Assembly (NCBI RefSeq): GCF_004103715.1
Contig: NZ_CP035282.1
Coordinates: 2,656,673 to 2,720,672 of the forward strand
DNA: 64,000 bases
Direction: 5' to 3'
DNA from: Acidilutibacter cellobiosedens
GTDB taxonomy: Bacteria; Bacillota; Clostridia; Tissierellales; Acidilutibacteraceae
Position 1 is the first letter of the stretch, and each line of letters starts with the position of its first letter. Shown here one piece after another: positions 1-9,249 of the stretch. The notes beneath the pieces were generated by a model. That model saw nothing but the letters and a program-made list of their open reading frames with translations. It was not told where the DNA came from and searched no databases. The translations under genes and the position numbers were made by a program.

Positions 1-3000
1 TTGAAAATTCCACCTTATACTTTTCGGGAATTACATTAGTCGGCTCATAGGTATTAGACCAGAATTTATTCCTTTTCAGGTCGGAAATATATACAAAATT
101 CCCGTAACTTTTAGTTAAAAAATCTTCTCTCCATCTGTTTATATATATATCGCCTTTTTTTGAAAATCCGCTTCCTCTGTTCGTAATCATCAAAGAATAG
201 TCTCCCGATGACAATACATGGCATTTGGTATAGGAAAGACTTCTTTCATCATACCTTCTTATAATATTCATCTCATTTTTCTTGGCTTTTTCTTCTGTAC
301 GAATAAGATTTTCGGTTTCCTTTGCCACAATAGCTCTTAAAGGTATTTTTTCCTGAAGAAACAGCTCTCCGCATTTCATCTCCGGATCTCGGTGAAATCT
401 CTTAACCATGGAATTATCCTTCAAAAAATTGTCTATGGATACGAATATCATTCCCTGATGATGGGTCATATAACTTTTAACTACAGCTTTATCCATATTC
501 ATAGGAAGTCTGCTGTAAGTATAATCTATGGATTCAAAAAATCCGTATTCTCCTTCCAAGTTTTCCTCTATTAATTTTCTTATATTCTCTAACGCAGCCT
601 CATAGTTTATGTTCAAAGACAGAATAGTAGAATAAGGGGATACTACGGTATCGTCCTTTAGTCCTCTTTTAAATCCCAAAAATGGAACTCCAAAGGCTTT
701 ATATTGGTAGTTCAAATTGGAATCAAAGGCAAAGAAACACGACTCGGATATTCCCCAAGGTATCTTTTTATCCGTTCCATAGTCTATATGAATTTTAACC
801 GAAGTTTTATAGGTTTCATCCAAAAGCGTATTTTTGTAACTCTTTATTGTCAAAGCAGGCATCAAATATTCAAACATGGTTCCTGCCCAAGATGCTAAAC
901 TTCTGAACCCTTTTTTCACGACCAAAGGTCTCCCCAGTTTAAACCAATGGTCCGCGGGTACTTCTCCTCTCGATAAAGATATATAGCTGGCCGTTCTTGC
1001 TTCAGAAGCCAATAAATCGTAATAGGAATTTACAATCTTTTTATCCTCAACATTATATCCAACGGAAAATAAACATTTTTTGTTATCGTATAAAGGTTTG
1101 AATTTTGTTTCGGATATTAAATGTTCAATATTGTCTATCAGATTCTTACATCTTTCTATAAAATCCTCAGCATTACATTTCAATCTAAAAAGGTCTTTAT
1201 ATGAATCACTTTCTGCTTCCTCTTCATTAATCAGTTCTTCATAATATTTAACTAATTCTGCAGGTTTTAACTCAAATGTATCTTCTATATTGCTGTCAGA
1301 AAAAAATTCGGTATATTCAGCTTTTAGATCTTTGATAAATCCTATAGAATTTTCTAACCACTTATCTTTTTTATTTTCATTATTATCTTTACAAACAATA
1401 AATTTATTTTCTATATCGGTTAATTCCTTTTCCCTTATCTTAGACACGGAGTTAAATTCATTCAAAATCAAATTTCTTACTTCATTATCCTCAATTAAAA
1501 CCCCCGTATCAATAAAGCCGTCAATAATACTTCCTTCAAAAAACGGTCTGTTTAAATATTCCTTAATTCCCTCTTTCAGCACTATCAAATAAGCTACAAA
1601 ATTTCCGCTGTCTACGGTCGAAATAAAATAAGGTCTTAAGGGTTTTAAATCCAAAGTTCCGTACCAATTATATAAATGGCCTTCCCACTTATCCATTTTG
1701 TTAATAGTATAAATAGTTTTTTCTATCAAATCGATCATACGTTTAGTACTTATATATCCAAAATCCCTTGCCGAAAGTACCGCTAAAAGATAAAATCCTA
1801 TATTGGTCGGAGAGGTTCTGTAAGCCAATCCGTTATATGGATATTCCTGAAAATTATCCGGCGGAATAAAATTGTTTTCTTCATTTGTAAATTCTTCATA
1901 ATAATTCCAAGTTTTTCGAGATATTCTCCTCAAGGTTCTTAAATCCTTTTCTGATATCATCTTTTTTTCATCTTTATCTTCATTGCTTATTTTAAAAGCC
2001 GCTATGGGAGAAATAAACCACAAAAAGCTTATTATCAATCCTATCCATATATTATGGGGATTTAATATATAAACCAACGCTAAAGTCAATACGCTAATTA
2101 ATACACCTTTATTCATCAACTCAAAATAGCTTTTTATATCATTGGTAAGTTCTTTTTCTACATCAAAAGCTGTGGTCCATTGGATTAAGTTTTTCTTTGT
2201 AATAAAAACTCTGCACAAAGTTCTTATTATGGCATCAGCCATCATATAACTTTCATAAGGTAAAAACATGAATGAAAGTGTTCCTTGGTATATCAGCCCT
2301 TTCCAGCCTGTAATTATATTTCCGTTAATTTTGATCATACTTATCCTGAAATTTCTATATAATATGGATTCTATAAATCCGATTATAAAGGGCATAAATA
2401 AAGAAATCAGACTTATTCCTATCCATATGTATTTATTCCCCGGGAAAATTATAATTCCCAATATCAAAGTCAGCATAGTGGCAATGGGAGAAATACTTCT
2501 TCTCATATTATCCCATATCTTCCATCGGGAAATAGCGTTTATTGACCTATCCCGAGAAAACAAAAATTTTATTAGCTGCCAATCTCCTCTTACCCATCTA
2601 TGTTGCCTCATTATATACGAATTATATTTCCATGGATATTCGTCTACCAATTCTATATCTGAAGCAAGGCCTGCTCTCAAATAAATTCCTTCTATTAAAT
2701 CATGGCTTAAAATGCTGTTTTCCGGTATCTTATCCTTCAAACCTTGCTGAAATGCATTGATGTCATATATTCCCTTACCTGTAAATATTCCTTCTCCAAA
2801 AACATCCTGATATACGTTGGATACGGATGTTGTATAAGGATCTATTCCTCCATGGCCTGCATAAATCCTTGTAAACAATGACTTGTTTGCACTTTCCATA
2901 TTTACCGTTATTCTCGGTTGAATAATTCCGAATCCTTCACGAACGATATCTCTATATTTATAAACTTCGGGGGAATTTAAGGGATGACTTATAGTCCCTA

Positions 3001-4909
3001 CTAACTTATTAACGCCTCCAATGGGGATTTTAGTATCAGCATCTAAAGTAATAACATATTTGATTTTTTCCGTTAAATTTTCTACATTACCGGAAATAAC
3101 ATAAAATGTAGTGTCTTTTTCTCCTGAAATAAGGTTATTAAATTCTACTAAAGCTCCTCTTTTTCTTTCCCATCCTGTCCATTTTCCTTCAGTTTTTGAA
3201 TAAACCCTTCTTCTGTGAAAATAATAAAATATATTTTCATCTCCGGCATATTTTTCGTTAAGTTTATTAATCCATTTTAGTCCTTCTTCTGTTATCTCGT
3301 GATCATCTTCCATCTCTTCTTTTTCAGAATCCGCAAAATCTCCTATTATCCCAAAATAAATATTTTTCTCTTTATTAGACAGATAATGGGTTTCAAGATT
3401 TTCCGCAAGCTCTTTAACCCGTTTCTTATTGGTAATAAGAGTTGGAATAACCAAGAATGTTTTACATTTTTCAGGTATCCCTTCTTTAAATTCAATTTTA
3501 GGAAGAAGTTTCGGTTTGTATACTTTGGAATATATTTCATTAACAACTGCAGTTGAAATAGTCATAAAGGGAATAAATACAGTTAAAAATATAACTACTC
3601 CCATACTCGTTCCATTTCTTAAAAAACCATATCTCGCCAATATACCACTCATAAGCAGAGATAATAATACAATCGGAATTATATAAAGAAATGAATTGTT
3701 CAAATACATAAGTGATGATTTCCCTGTATATCCTAAACTTTCAAATATTTTTTTTCTTCCCTTATCAAGTATATAATATCCAACGTGACTTTCTCTGCCC
3801 ATATTTTTCTTGTCATTTTCTTCTTTCGCCAATTCTATAGCTTTTCTTGCTATAAAAGTCTCCTGAGTATTTAATTTTTCGGCTAATTTTTCTACCTGAT
3901 ATCTATAATAATTTTTGGATTCTTTATCCATATTTTGATATACTTCCATAGGGTCTTCCTTTAATATTTTTTCTACGACGCATAATGATTCAAATATGTA
4001 ATTCCAATCCAAGTTCGATATGGATTTCATACTTGTTATTCCATTCCCTATGGATATTTTCATATGGCCTTGTTTTTTATATTCTTTCTCCAATACTGTT
4101 TTTATATCTGTCCCCAGATAAGTAATCTTCTTCTCCAACAAATTTGCATACAAATTTCCATCTTCTTTTTCTTTTTTCACTCTTTTAAGAAGATGTTCAA
4201 TAAAGGAGGTATTTACCTTTCCATACTTATCTATATACTTTTCAATTTCATCTATATCACTTAATGGTACTTCTTCTGCTTCCTTCCACACTCTTTGAGT
4301 TTCGTCTGTTTTTATTGAAATATTTCTTACATATTCCATAAGGGCAAGAGTAAACATAAGAGATAAAGCTGATATTTCCTTTATGGAAAGAATGGTTTCT
4401 CTTTGATAAAAATTTATGAATTTAATAATGTTTTCCTCTGTAATTATTCCTTCAGAATGGGATATCAGCTCTAAGGCTACCCTGTACACTCTTGGATAGC
4501 CCTTAAGAGGCCCTGCAGTCAAAGTTCTGAGTTTGAATTTTTTTTCTCTTTCAAGATTTTGTCTGACCATTTTATATTGAAGTTCAACAATATAGAAATT
4601 GTCCAAAAGCCATTCGGAGGCTTTTGGCAATTCTCTTTTTTTATTAAACTCTTCATTCAGATTTAAATATATGTCCTCAATATCTTCAAAATTTCTATCT
4701 AATCTATTGAGCAGACAATATTTAACATCCATACTCTTTTCCCCTACATCTATTCTTCCGATTTCCCTCGCATGTTTAAAAAGTTCTTCATTATTTAACA
4801 ATACATCTGCCACTTCAATATATTCTTTGTTATCCTTTCTTAAATAAATAACAATGTATATGATAAGCAATAACAAAGTAGCAAAATACATGAAAAAAAG
4901 CTGCCACAT
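1..4909 (-). CDS. Cyclic beta-1,2-glucan synthase-like protein (NdvB/ChvB family), C-terminus beyond window
   Basis: The frame is open for about 1,636 codons from an ATG at 4909 (preceded by GGGAGGAAGA) to the left edge, so the 3' part is missing. An N-terminal membrane segment (residues 1-22) is followed by more hydrophobic stretches near residues 395-460, 805-870 and 915-975. The glycosyltransferase core shows DDHE (about 535), LDADTKIP (about 622), HDLIEG (about 736) and RQHRWVRGDWQ (about 770). A glucoamylase-like domain follows near 1020 (YRTSPTNIGFYLLAVLSARD), and the last residues seen, WSNTYEPTNVIPEKY, match the start of the GH94 phosphorylase region of NdvB-type enzymes. In that family UDP-glucose is polymerised on the protein and cyclised at the membrane. 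The gene starts 27 nt after the nucleotidyltransferase/mutase gene, so the two are probably cotranscribed. The family assignment is firm. The exact glucan linkage is inferred. Confidence 0.85.
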   Translation of the reverse strand, partial: MWQLFFMYFATLLLLIIYIVIYLRKDNKEYIEVADVLLNNEELFKHAREIGRIDVGEKSMDVKYCLLNRLDRNFEDIEDIYLNLNEEFNKKRELPKASEWLLDNFYIVELQYKMVRQNLEREKKFKLRTLTAGPLKGYPRVYRVALELISHSEGIITEENIIKFINFYQRETILSIKEISALSLMFTLALMEYVRNISIKTDETQRVWKEAEEVPLSDIDEIEKYIDKYGKVNTSFIEHLLKRVKKEKEDGNLYANLLEKKITYLGTDIKTVLEKEYKKQGHMKISIGNGITSMKSISNLDWNYIFESLCVVEKILKEDPMEVYQNMDKESKNYYRYQVEKLAEKLNTQETFIARKAIELAKEENDKKNMGRESHVGYYILDKGRKKIFESLGYTGKSSLMYLNNSFLYIIPIVLLSLLMSGILARYGFLRNGTSMGVVIFLTVFIPFMTISTAVVNEIYSKVYKPKLLPKIEFKEGIPEKCKTFLVIPTLITNKKRVKELAENLETHYLSNKEKNIYFGIIGDFADSEKEEMEDDHEITEEGLKWINKLNEKYAGDENIFYYFHRRRVYSKTEGKWTGWERKRGALVEFNNLISGEKDTTFYVISGNVENLTEKIKYVITLDADTKIPIGGVNKLVGTISHPLNSPEVYKYRDIVREGFGIIQPRITVNMESANKSLFTRIYAGHGGIDPYTTSVSNVYQDVFGEGIFTGKGIYDINAFQQGLKDKIPENSILSHDLIEGIYLRAGLASDIELVDEYPWKYNSYIMRQHRWVRGDWQLIKFLFSRDRSINAISRWKIWDNMRRSISPIATMLTLILGIIIFPGNKYIWIGISLISLFMPFIIGFIESILYRNFRISMIKINGNIITGWKGLIYQGTLSFMFLPYESYMMADAIIRTLCRVFITKKNLIQWTTAFDVEKELTNDIKSYFELMNKGVLISVLTLALVYILNPHNIWIGLIISFLWFISPIAAFKISNEDKDEKKMISEKDLRTLRRISRKTWNYYEEFTNEENNFIPPDNFQEYPYNGLAYRTSPTNIGFYLLAVLSARDFGYISTKRMIDLIEKTIYTINKMDKWEGHLYNWYGTLDLKPLRPYFISTVDSGNFVAYLIVLKEGIKEYLNRPFFEGSIIDGFIDTGVLIEDNEVRNLILNEFNSVSKIREKELTDIENKFIVCKDNNENKKDKWLENSIGFIKDLKAEYTEFFSDSNIEDTFELKPAELVKYYEELINEEEAESDSYKDLFRLKCNAEDFIERCKNLIDNIEHLISETKFKPLYDNKKCLFSVGYNVEDKKIVNSYYDLLASEARTASYISLSRGEVPADHWFKLGRPLVVKKGFRSLASWAGTMFEYLMPALTIKSYKNTLLDETYKTSVKIHIDYGTDKKIPWGISESCFFAFDSNLNYQYKAFGVPFLGFKRGLKDDTVVSPYSTILSLNINYEAALENIRKLIEENLEGEYGFFESIDYTYSRLPMNMDKAVVKSYMTHHQGMIFVSIDNFLKDNSMVKRFHRDPEMKCGELFLQEKIPLRAIVAKETENLIRTEEKAKKNEMNIIRRYDERSLSYTKCHVLSSGDYSLMITNRGSGFSKKGDIYINRWREDFLTKSYGNFVYISDLKRNKFWSNTYEPTNVIPEKYKVEFS

Positions 4910-4936
4910 GAATATTTCTTCCTCCCAAACAAAATA

Positions 4937-7384
4937 TTATCTTTTGTCTTCCAAAAGTCTTTTAATTTTTTCATAGTAGAAATCCGATATTTCTTCTGCA
5001 AATTCTTCGGTACTACCTTCAGCATATAAATTAAAAGTAGGTTTCTCAATATCAGGAAGTATTAATGCCCAACCGTTTTTATCTAAAAACCTTACTCCTT
5101 CAAACATCTCCAGTTGCTGCTTTTTATCTTCCGACAAAAGTCTTACAATCTTCCCTTTATCTTCCCACTTGCATGGTATTTCTTTCTTTATAAAATGAAA
5201 ATCCGGTATCTCTGAGGCAATATCTTTCAACTTTATATTTTTATAGGATACATAATCTATTATTTTCCCTGCAGCAAATAGAGCATCAAAACTTAATATA
5301 TATTGGAAATGCGAATCATCTTTTTCCATTTCCTTCATTATCTCAGACACATTCGTTTTTGTTATAGATATACTTCCTCCGTAATTTTCCGCCAATGAAA
5401 CAGCTGTCCTTGGAAAATTATAAGGAATGACTATGTTTTTAATCTTCTTAGTTTCCAATCCTATCAAAAAAGTAAGGAAATTATATTTTTCGTCTTTTAT
5501 AAAATTTCCTTCGTGGTCAATTAAAATAATATTTTCCCCATTCTGGAAAACTATTATACCCATATCTCCCTTTACAGATATAATTTTTTCTTTTATCTCC
5601 TTTAATTCTTCTTCTAATATGGAAACAGTATTACAGCCTATATTCTTTAAATATTTCTCTGCCAGACCAATAATATATTTTGATTTTGAGCCTATAACGA
5701 TTTTAGGCCTTTTCTCCTTTATTGATGAAATATGATCAAGAATCTCCTCTCCGTATTTTAGATAAAGAGACGAAAAATTTGAAATTTCAATTATATCCTT
5801 TATTTTGCCCCCATTTGTTCTATTAAAATCTCCGATAGAAAATTCATTTTCAATTTTTCTTTCTTGAGTTCTGTCAATATTTTTCCCTTTATCATCAAAA
5901 AACTCTATTGATATTGTGTCTGAATTTGAATCTCCGCAGCTTACAAAAATACCTCCGTCTCCTTTAAGGTAATTGACAGCATATCTTACCATGGGAACAG
6001 TTCCTACACGAATATCCACCATTCTTCCTCCCGCGGAAACTACTCCCGAATTTAATGCATTTTTTATGATTTGAGATGAATCTTTCTCATCGGAAGCTAT
6101 GACAAATAAACTTTTTCCTTGATATAATGAAGCAAATGCTCCTCCCAATTTTGACGAAAACTCCGTTGTTATATCCTGATTAAATATTCCGGATACGCCT
6201 CTTTTCCCAAATATATTTTTAGAAACACCGGTACCCCAGATCAAATCATTTTTAACAACCATATCCCTTTCAACTCTTTTTTCAGGCCATACTTTAACAT
6301 TAGATTTTATAACAGCGTTATCCTTAATTATGGATGAAGTGCCTATTACCGAATTTTCAAATATCCTTACTCTATCGGATATCCTCACACCATCACACAA
6401 GACCGATTTTCTTATCTCGGCATTGTTACATATATGGACATTCTTCCATAGGATACTCTTCTTAACAGATGTATTTTCGCCTAAGTAGCAATTATCCCCT
6501 ATTACGGTACAACCATAAATCTTTGAATCCTTCTTTACTATAGTATTTTTTCCTATATAAACAGGAGGAAACAGTTGAGCGCCTTCTTCAACTATTGTTC
6601 CCCTGCCTATCCATATGCCTTTTTTTACTTCTTCGGCATCCTCTACAGGAAAAACTTTTTTCTCCAAAAAATCAACGTGAGTATTCATATAAGAATGTAA
6701 ATCTCCGACATCACACCAATAATCTGAAGTTATATATCCATACATTGGAATACCATCTTTAAGCAAACGAGGAAACAAATCCTTGCCGAAATCAAAATTT
6801 TCTCCGGCCTTATAATAATTCATTACTTCCGGTTCAAGAATATATATTCCCGTATTGATAGTATCGCTGAATACTTCTCCCCAACCGGGTTTTTCTAAAA
6901 ACTTCTTTATCCTCCCATCTTCGCCGGTAATTACTACACCATATTCTAAAGGTATGGGCTCTTTTTTTAAAATTAAAGTAGCTTTTGAATTATTTTCCTT
7001 ATGGAATTTTACGGCCTTGGTTATATCAATATTTGTAAAGGCATCTCCACTTATTACTAAAAACGTGCTGTCTAAAAATCCTTTAGCATTTTTTACACTT
7101 CCTCCAGTTCCGAGAGGGACATCTTCTATAAAATAACTCATATGAACCCCATATTTTTCTCCTTCGTTGAAATATTCCGTTATTTCGTTGGGTAAATAAT
7201 GAAGAGTCACAGCTATATCATAAATATTGTGACTTTTCAAAAGTTTAATTATATATTCCATAACGGGTTTATTAAATATAGGAACCATAGGTTTTGGAAT
7301 CTGACATGTAAGAGGTCTGAGCCGAGTTCCTTTTCCTCCGGACATTATTACTGCTTTAATTTTTATCACTCCCATCTTATTCAT
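4937..7384 (-). CDS. Sugar-phosphate nucleotidyltransferase fused to a degenerate phosphohexomutase
   Basis: This 815-aa fusion begins with a nucleotidyltransferase domain (residues 10-235; SGGKGTRLRPLT at 15-26, and the EKPGWGEVFSDTINTGIY block near 164-181). A left-handed beta-helix of hexapeptide repeats follows (about 255-370), then a phosphoglucomutase/phosphomannomutase fold from about 385. Proteins with this layout are usually annotated mannose-1-phosphate guanylyltransferase. In the mutase part the usual phosphoserine motif (S/T-A-S-H-N) reads VSCGDSNSD (481-489), and the usual DGDxDR metal loop appears only as LIDHEGN, so mutase activity is doubtful. It probably feeds nucleotide sugar to envelope glycan synthesis with the adjacent glucan synthase. 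The start is uncertain: family members begin at KAVIMSGGKG, and a GGGAGTG site lies just before the IKIKAV codons, where no standard start codon occurs; the upstream ATG is used here. Confidence 0.75.
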   Translation of the reverse strand: MNKMGVIKIKAVIMSGGKGTRLRPLTCQIPKPMVPIFNKPVMEYIIKLLKSHNIYDIAVTLHYLPNEITEYFNEGEKYGVHMSYFIEDVPLGTGGSVKNAKGFLDSTFLVISGDAFTNIDITKAVKFHKENNSKATLILKKEPIPLEYGVVITGEDGRIKKFLEKPGWGEVFSDTINTGIYILEPEVMNYYKAGENFDFGKDLFPRLLKDGIPMYGYITSDYWCDVGDLHSYMNTHVDFLEKKVFPVEDAEEVKKGIWIGRGTIVEEGAQLFPPVYIGKNTIVKKDSKIYGCTVIGDNCYLGENTSVKKSILWKNVHICNNAEIRKSVLCDGVRISDRVRIFENSVIGTSSIIKDNAVIKSNVKVWPEKRVERDMVVKNDLIWGTGVSKNIFGKRGVSGIFNQDITTEFSSKLGGAFASLYQGKSLFVIASDEKDSSQIIKNALNSGVVSAGGRMVDIRVGTVPMVRYAVNYLKGDGGIFVSCGDSNSDTISIEFFDDKGKNIDRTQERKIENEFSIGDFNRTNGGKIKDIIEISNFSSLYLKYGEEILDHISSIKEKRPKIVIGSKSKYIIGLAEKYLKNIGCNTVSILEEELKEIKEKIISVKGDMGIIVFQNGENIILIDHEGNFIKDEKYNFLTFLIGLETKKIKNIVIPYNFPRTAVSLAENYGGSISITKTNVSEIMKEMEKDDSHFQYILSFDALFAAGKIIDYVSYKNIKLKDIASEIPDFHFIKKEIPCKWEDKGKIVRLLSEDKKQQLEMFEGVRFLDKNGWALILPDIEKPTFNLYAEGSTEEFAEEISDFYYEKIKRLLEDKR

Positions 7385-7431
7385 ATAAGAAATATTCTTT
7401 GATAGAAAGCAAAAATCTATTCATGAAAAAG

Positions 7432-7458
7432 AAAAAACCTTGGAATATACCAAGGTTC
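7432..7458 (-). terminator. Rho-independent terminator downstream of the ABC exporter pair
   Basis: An 8-bp perfect stem AACCTTGG / CCAAGGTT (7436-7443 with 7450-7457) around a 6-nt loop is followed on the minus strand by TTTTTTC. It lies 105 nt after the stop of the last exporter gene and 48 nt before the nucleotidyltransferase ORF. It can therefore end the peptide-cluster transcript or attenuate the downstream gene. Confidence 0.8.
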
Positions 7459-7494
7459 TAAATCAAAACTATTTTTTGAATTATCCATCATAAT

Positions 7495-7530
7495 ATAGGT
7501 GGCTCTCACCGTACCGCACTGGCGGCTCTG
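7495..7530 (-). other. Candidate structured RNA: two adjacent hairpins between exporter and nucleotidyltransferase
   Basis: On the minus strand two GC-rich hairpins sit three bases apart in otherwise AT-rich DNA. One is CCGC-CAGT-GCGG (7514-7525) and the other GGTG-AGAGC-CACC (7498-7510). The 9-nt string AGAGCCRCC occurs twice around them. A terminator follows about 40 nt downstream, an arrangement compatible with a leader RNA or riboswitch for the 4937-7384 gene, or with a 3' UTR structure of the exporter operon. I do not recognise it as a known riboswitch class. Confidence 0.35.
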
Positions 7531-7563
7531 CTGAACAAGAATATTTCCCATTATTTAAACACA

Positions 7564-9249
7564 TCAGTTTCCAAAATATAATTGATAAAAATGGCTTTTC
7601 TTATCTATGAGATCTTCAAATCTTCCATTTTCAACTATTTCTCCATTTTCTAAAACAATAATATCATCATATTTTTCTAAAATATTTTTATCTAGTCTAT
7701 GGGTAACTGTAATTAATGTTATATCTTTTTCTAAAATATTATTTTCAACTATATTATAATTTTTACCATCTAACGCAGATGTGGCTTCATCTAAAATAAA
7801 AATTTGTTTACCCTCTACTACGGATCTGGCAATACCAATCCTTTGTTTTTCACCCCCAGAAAGTTCTGAAACAGTTCTATCTATTTCAGTATCTAATTTA
7901 TTAGGTAGGCTCTGTATTTTCTTGTATATATTTGCAAATTCTAATACTTCTGTTAGTTTCAATTTTGTATTTGATTTAAAATAACTTAAATTATCTCTAA
8001 TTGTTCCTTGGAAAAAGGATACACTTTGTGGAACATATGAAATATTGTCATATACACTATTTATATTTATAGTTCTCAATTCTAACCCATCTACAAAGAT
8101 ATCCCCGGAATAGTCGTAATAATATCCCAATATACTCTTCACTAACGAGCTTTTACCGCTCCCGCTCCCACCTACTATAGCATATTTTTTACCAATTTCA
8201 AAAGTATAGTTAACATTTTTTAAAATTGGTTTATTGATAGTTAAAAAGTAATTTTTAAATTCTATACCTTTATTAATATTGTTCAGTTCTACTAATTCAT
8301 CTTTCTTATATTCTTCGTTATTGAATTTTTGAATGATTTTTTTACTGCCTTTAATATTTGAAAAATTGCTACTAATTGTACTGAGAGGAGCTGTAATATT
8401 ACTGGATATAAAAGTTATAGCAAAAACTTCACCTACTGTTAGAATACCGTGAATAGATAAAAACATGCCGATTAATAATGCTCCCATCATTACAAAAATC
8501 GAAGTTATGGCTGCAATATTGGATACAATCCCCAAAAAATTATATGCATTTCTTTTTGTAGTCAAAGCTGCTTCATTGATTTCATTATGTCTAAACTTTA
8601 TAGAATCCTCTGCATTATAAGTTTTTATTACATCATAACCTTCTAATAGTTCATTTAGATTCATAGTGTAATTAGATATACCGACACTATAGTTTGAAAA
8701 TTTTTCTGATAGCTTTTTTGTAAAAAGGTTTGGTATTAATACAGGGATGAAACTAGCAATAATTATAAATATAGTGATTCCCACATTAATTTGTATTACA
8801 AACACTATAGCTATTATCAGCTTAATCACATGATTATAGGTAAGCCTTACGGGGTTAAAAAATTGTTCTTCTAATAATTTTACATCATTAATAAGTGAAG
8901 AGCTATATTCTCCACAATCCTTTTCAATAAATTTATATAATGGTTTCTTACCTATTTCATTAAAGATACCAAGCCTAGTTCTCTTTAAAGTTTCAAAATA
9001 ATATTTTTGCTCAAATACATTGGCTAAAAATTGAAATGCCAATAAAAGTGCAAGAGTTAGAGTTATTTTAATAGCATAATCTTTAAAATCATTAGTTGAT
9101 CCGCTGATTCCAATATCAAATGCAGTTCCTAAATCCTTGCTTAAAATGTTTACAAAAATTGCCGTAAATATGTATAATATCGTAAGTCCAAGTATCTTTA
9201 AGGGACTATGAAAAAGTGCTTTCAGAACTACATTGTTTCTTTTCTTCAT
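7564..9249 (-). CDS. ABC exporter half-transporter (membrane domain + ATPase), second of a pair
   Basis: This 561-aa protein has an N-terminal ABC exporter membrane domain (about residues 1-300, several hydrophobic segments) and a C-terminal ATPase with Walker A GGSGSGKS, signature LSGGEKQR, Walker B IFILDEATSALD and an H-loop (VTHRL). It has no C39 peptidase domain. It overlaps the preceding half-transporter by 44 nt, has its own GGGAGGGG site, and most likely forms a heterodimer with it. As the last gene of the cluster running from the M16 peptidase, it is inferred to export the modified peptide. Alternative roles, such as self-immunity by efflux, cannot be separated by sequence. Confidence 0.85.
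   Translation of the reverse strand: MKKRNNVVLKALFHSPLKILGLTILYIFTAIFVNILSKDLGTAFDIGISGSTNDFKDYAIKITLTLALLLAFQFLANVFEQKYYFETLKRTRLGIFNEIGKKPLYKFIEKDCGEYSSSLINDVKLLEEQFFNPVRLTYNHVIKLIIAIVFVIQINVGITIFIIIASFIPVLIPNLFTKKLSEKFSNYSVGISNYTMNLNELLEGYDVIKTYNAEDSIKFRHNEINEAALTTKRNAYNFLGIVSNIAAITSIFVMMGALLIGMFLSIHGILTVGEVFAITFISSNITAPLSTISSNFSNIKGSKKIIQKFNNEEYKKDELVELNNINKGIEFKNYFLTINKPILKNVNYTFEIGKKYAIVGGSGSGKSSLVKSILGYYYDYSGDIFVDGLELRTININSVYDNISYVPQSVSFFQGTIRDNLSYFKSNTKLKLTEVLEFANIYKKIQSLPNKLDTEIDRTVSELSGGEKQRIGIARSVVEGKQIFILDEATSALDGKNYNIVENNILEKDITLITVTHRLDKNILEKYDDIIVLENGEIVENGRFEDLIDKKSHFYQLYFGN

Noticed and set aside
392-4847. Several plus-strand ORFs of 60-138 aa
   Set aside because: They lie opposite the long minus-strand glucan synthase frame, lack ribosome sites and resemble no family.
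7495-7560. T-box or c-di-GMP riboswitch
   Set aside because: The T-box sequence (GGTGGNACCGCG) is not present in the right strand and order, and the c-di-GMP-I core is missing; only two short hairpins are seen.
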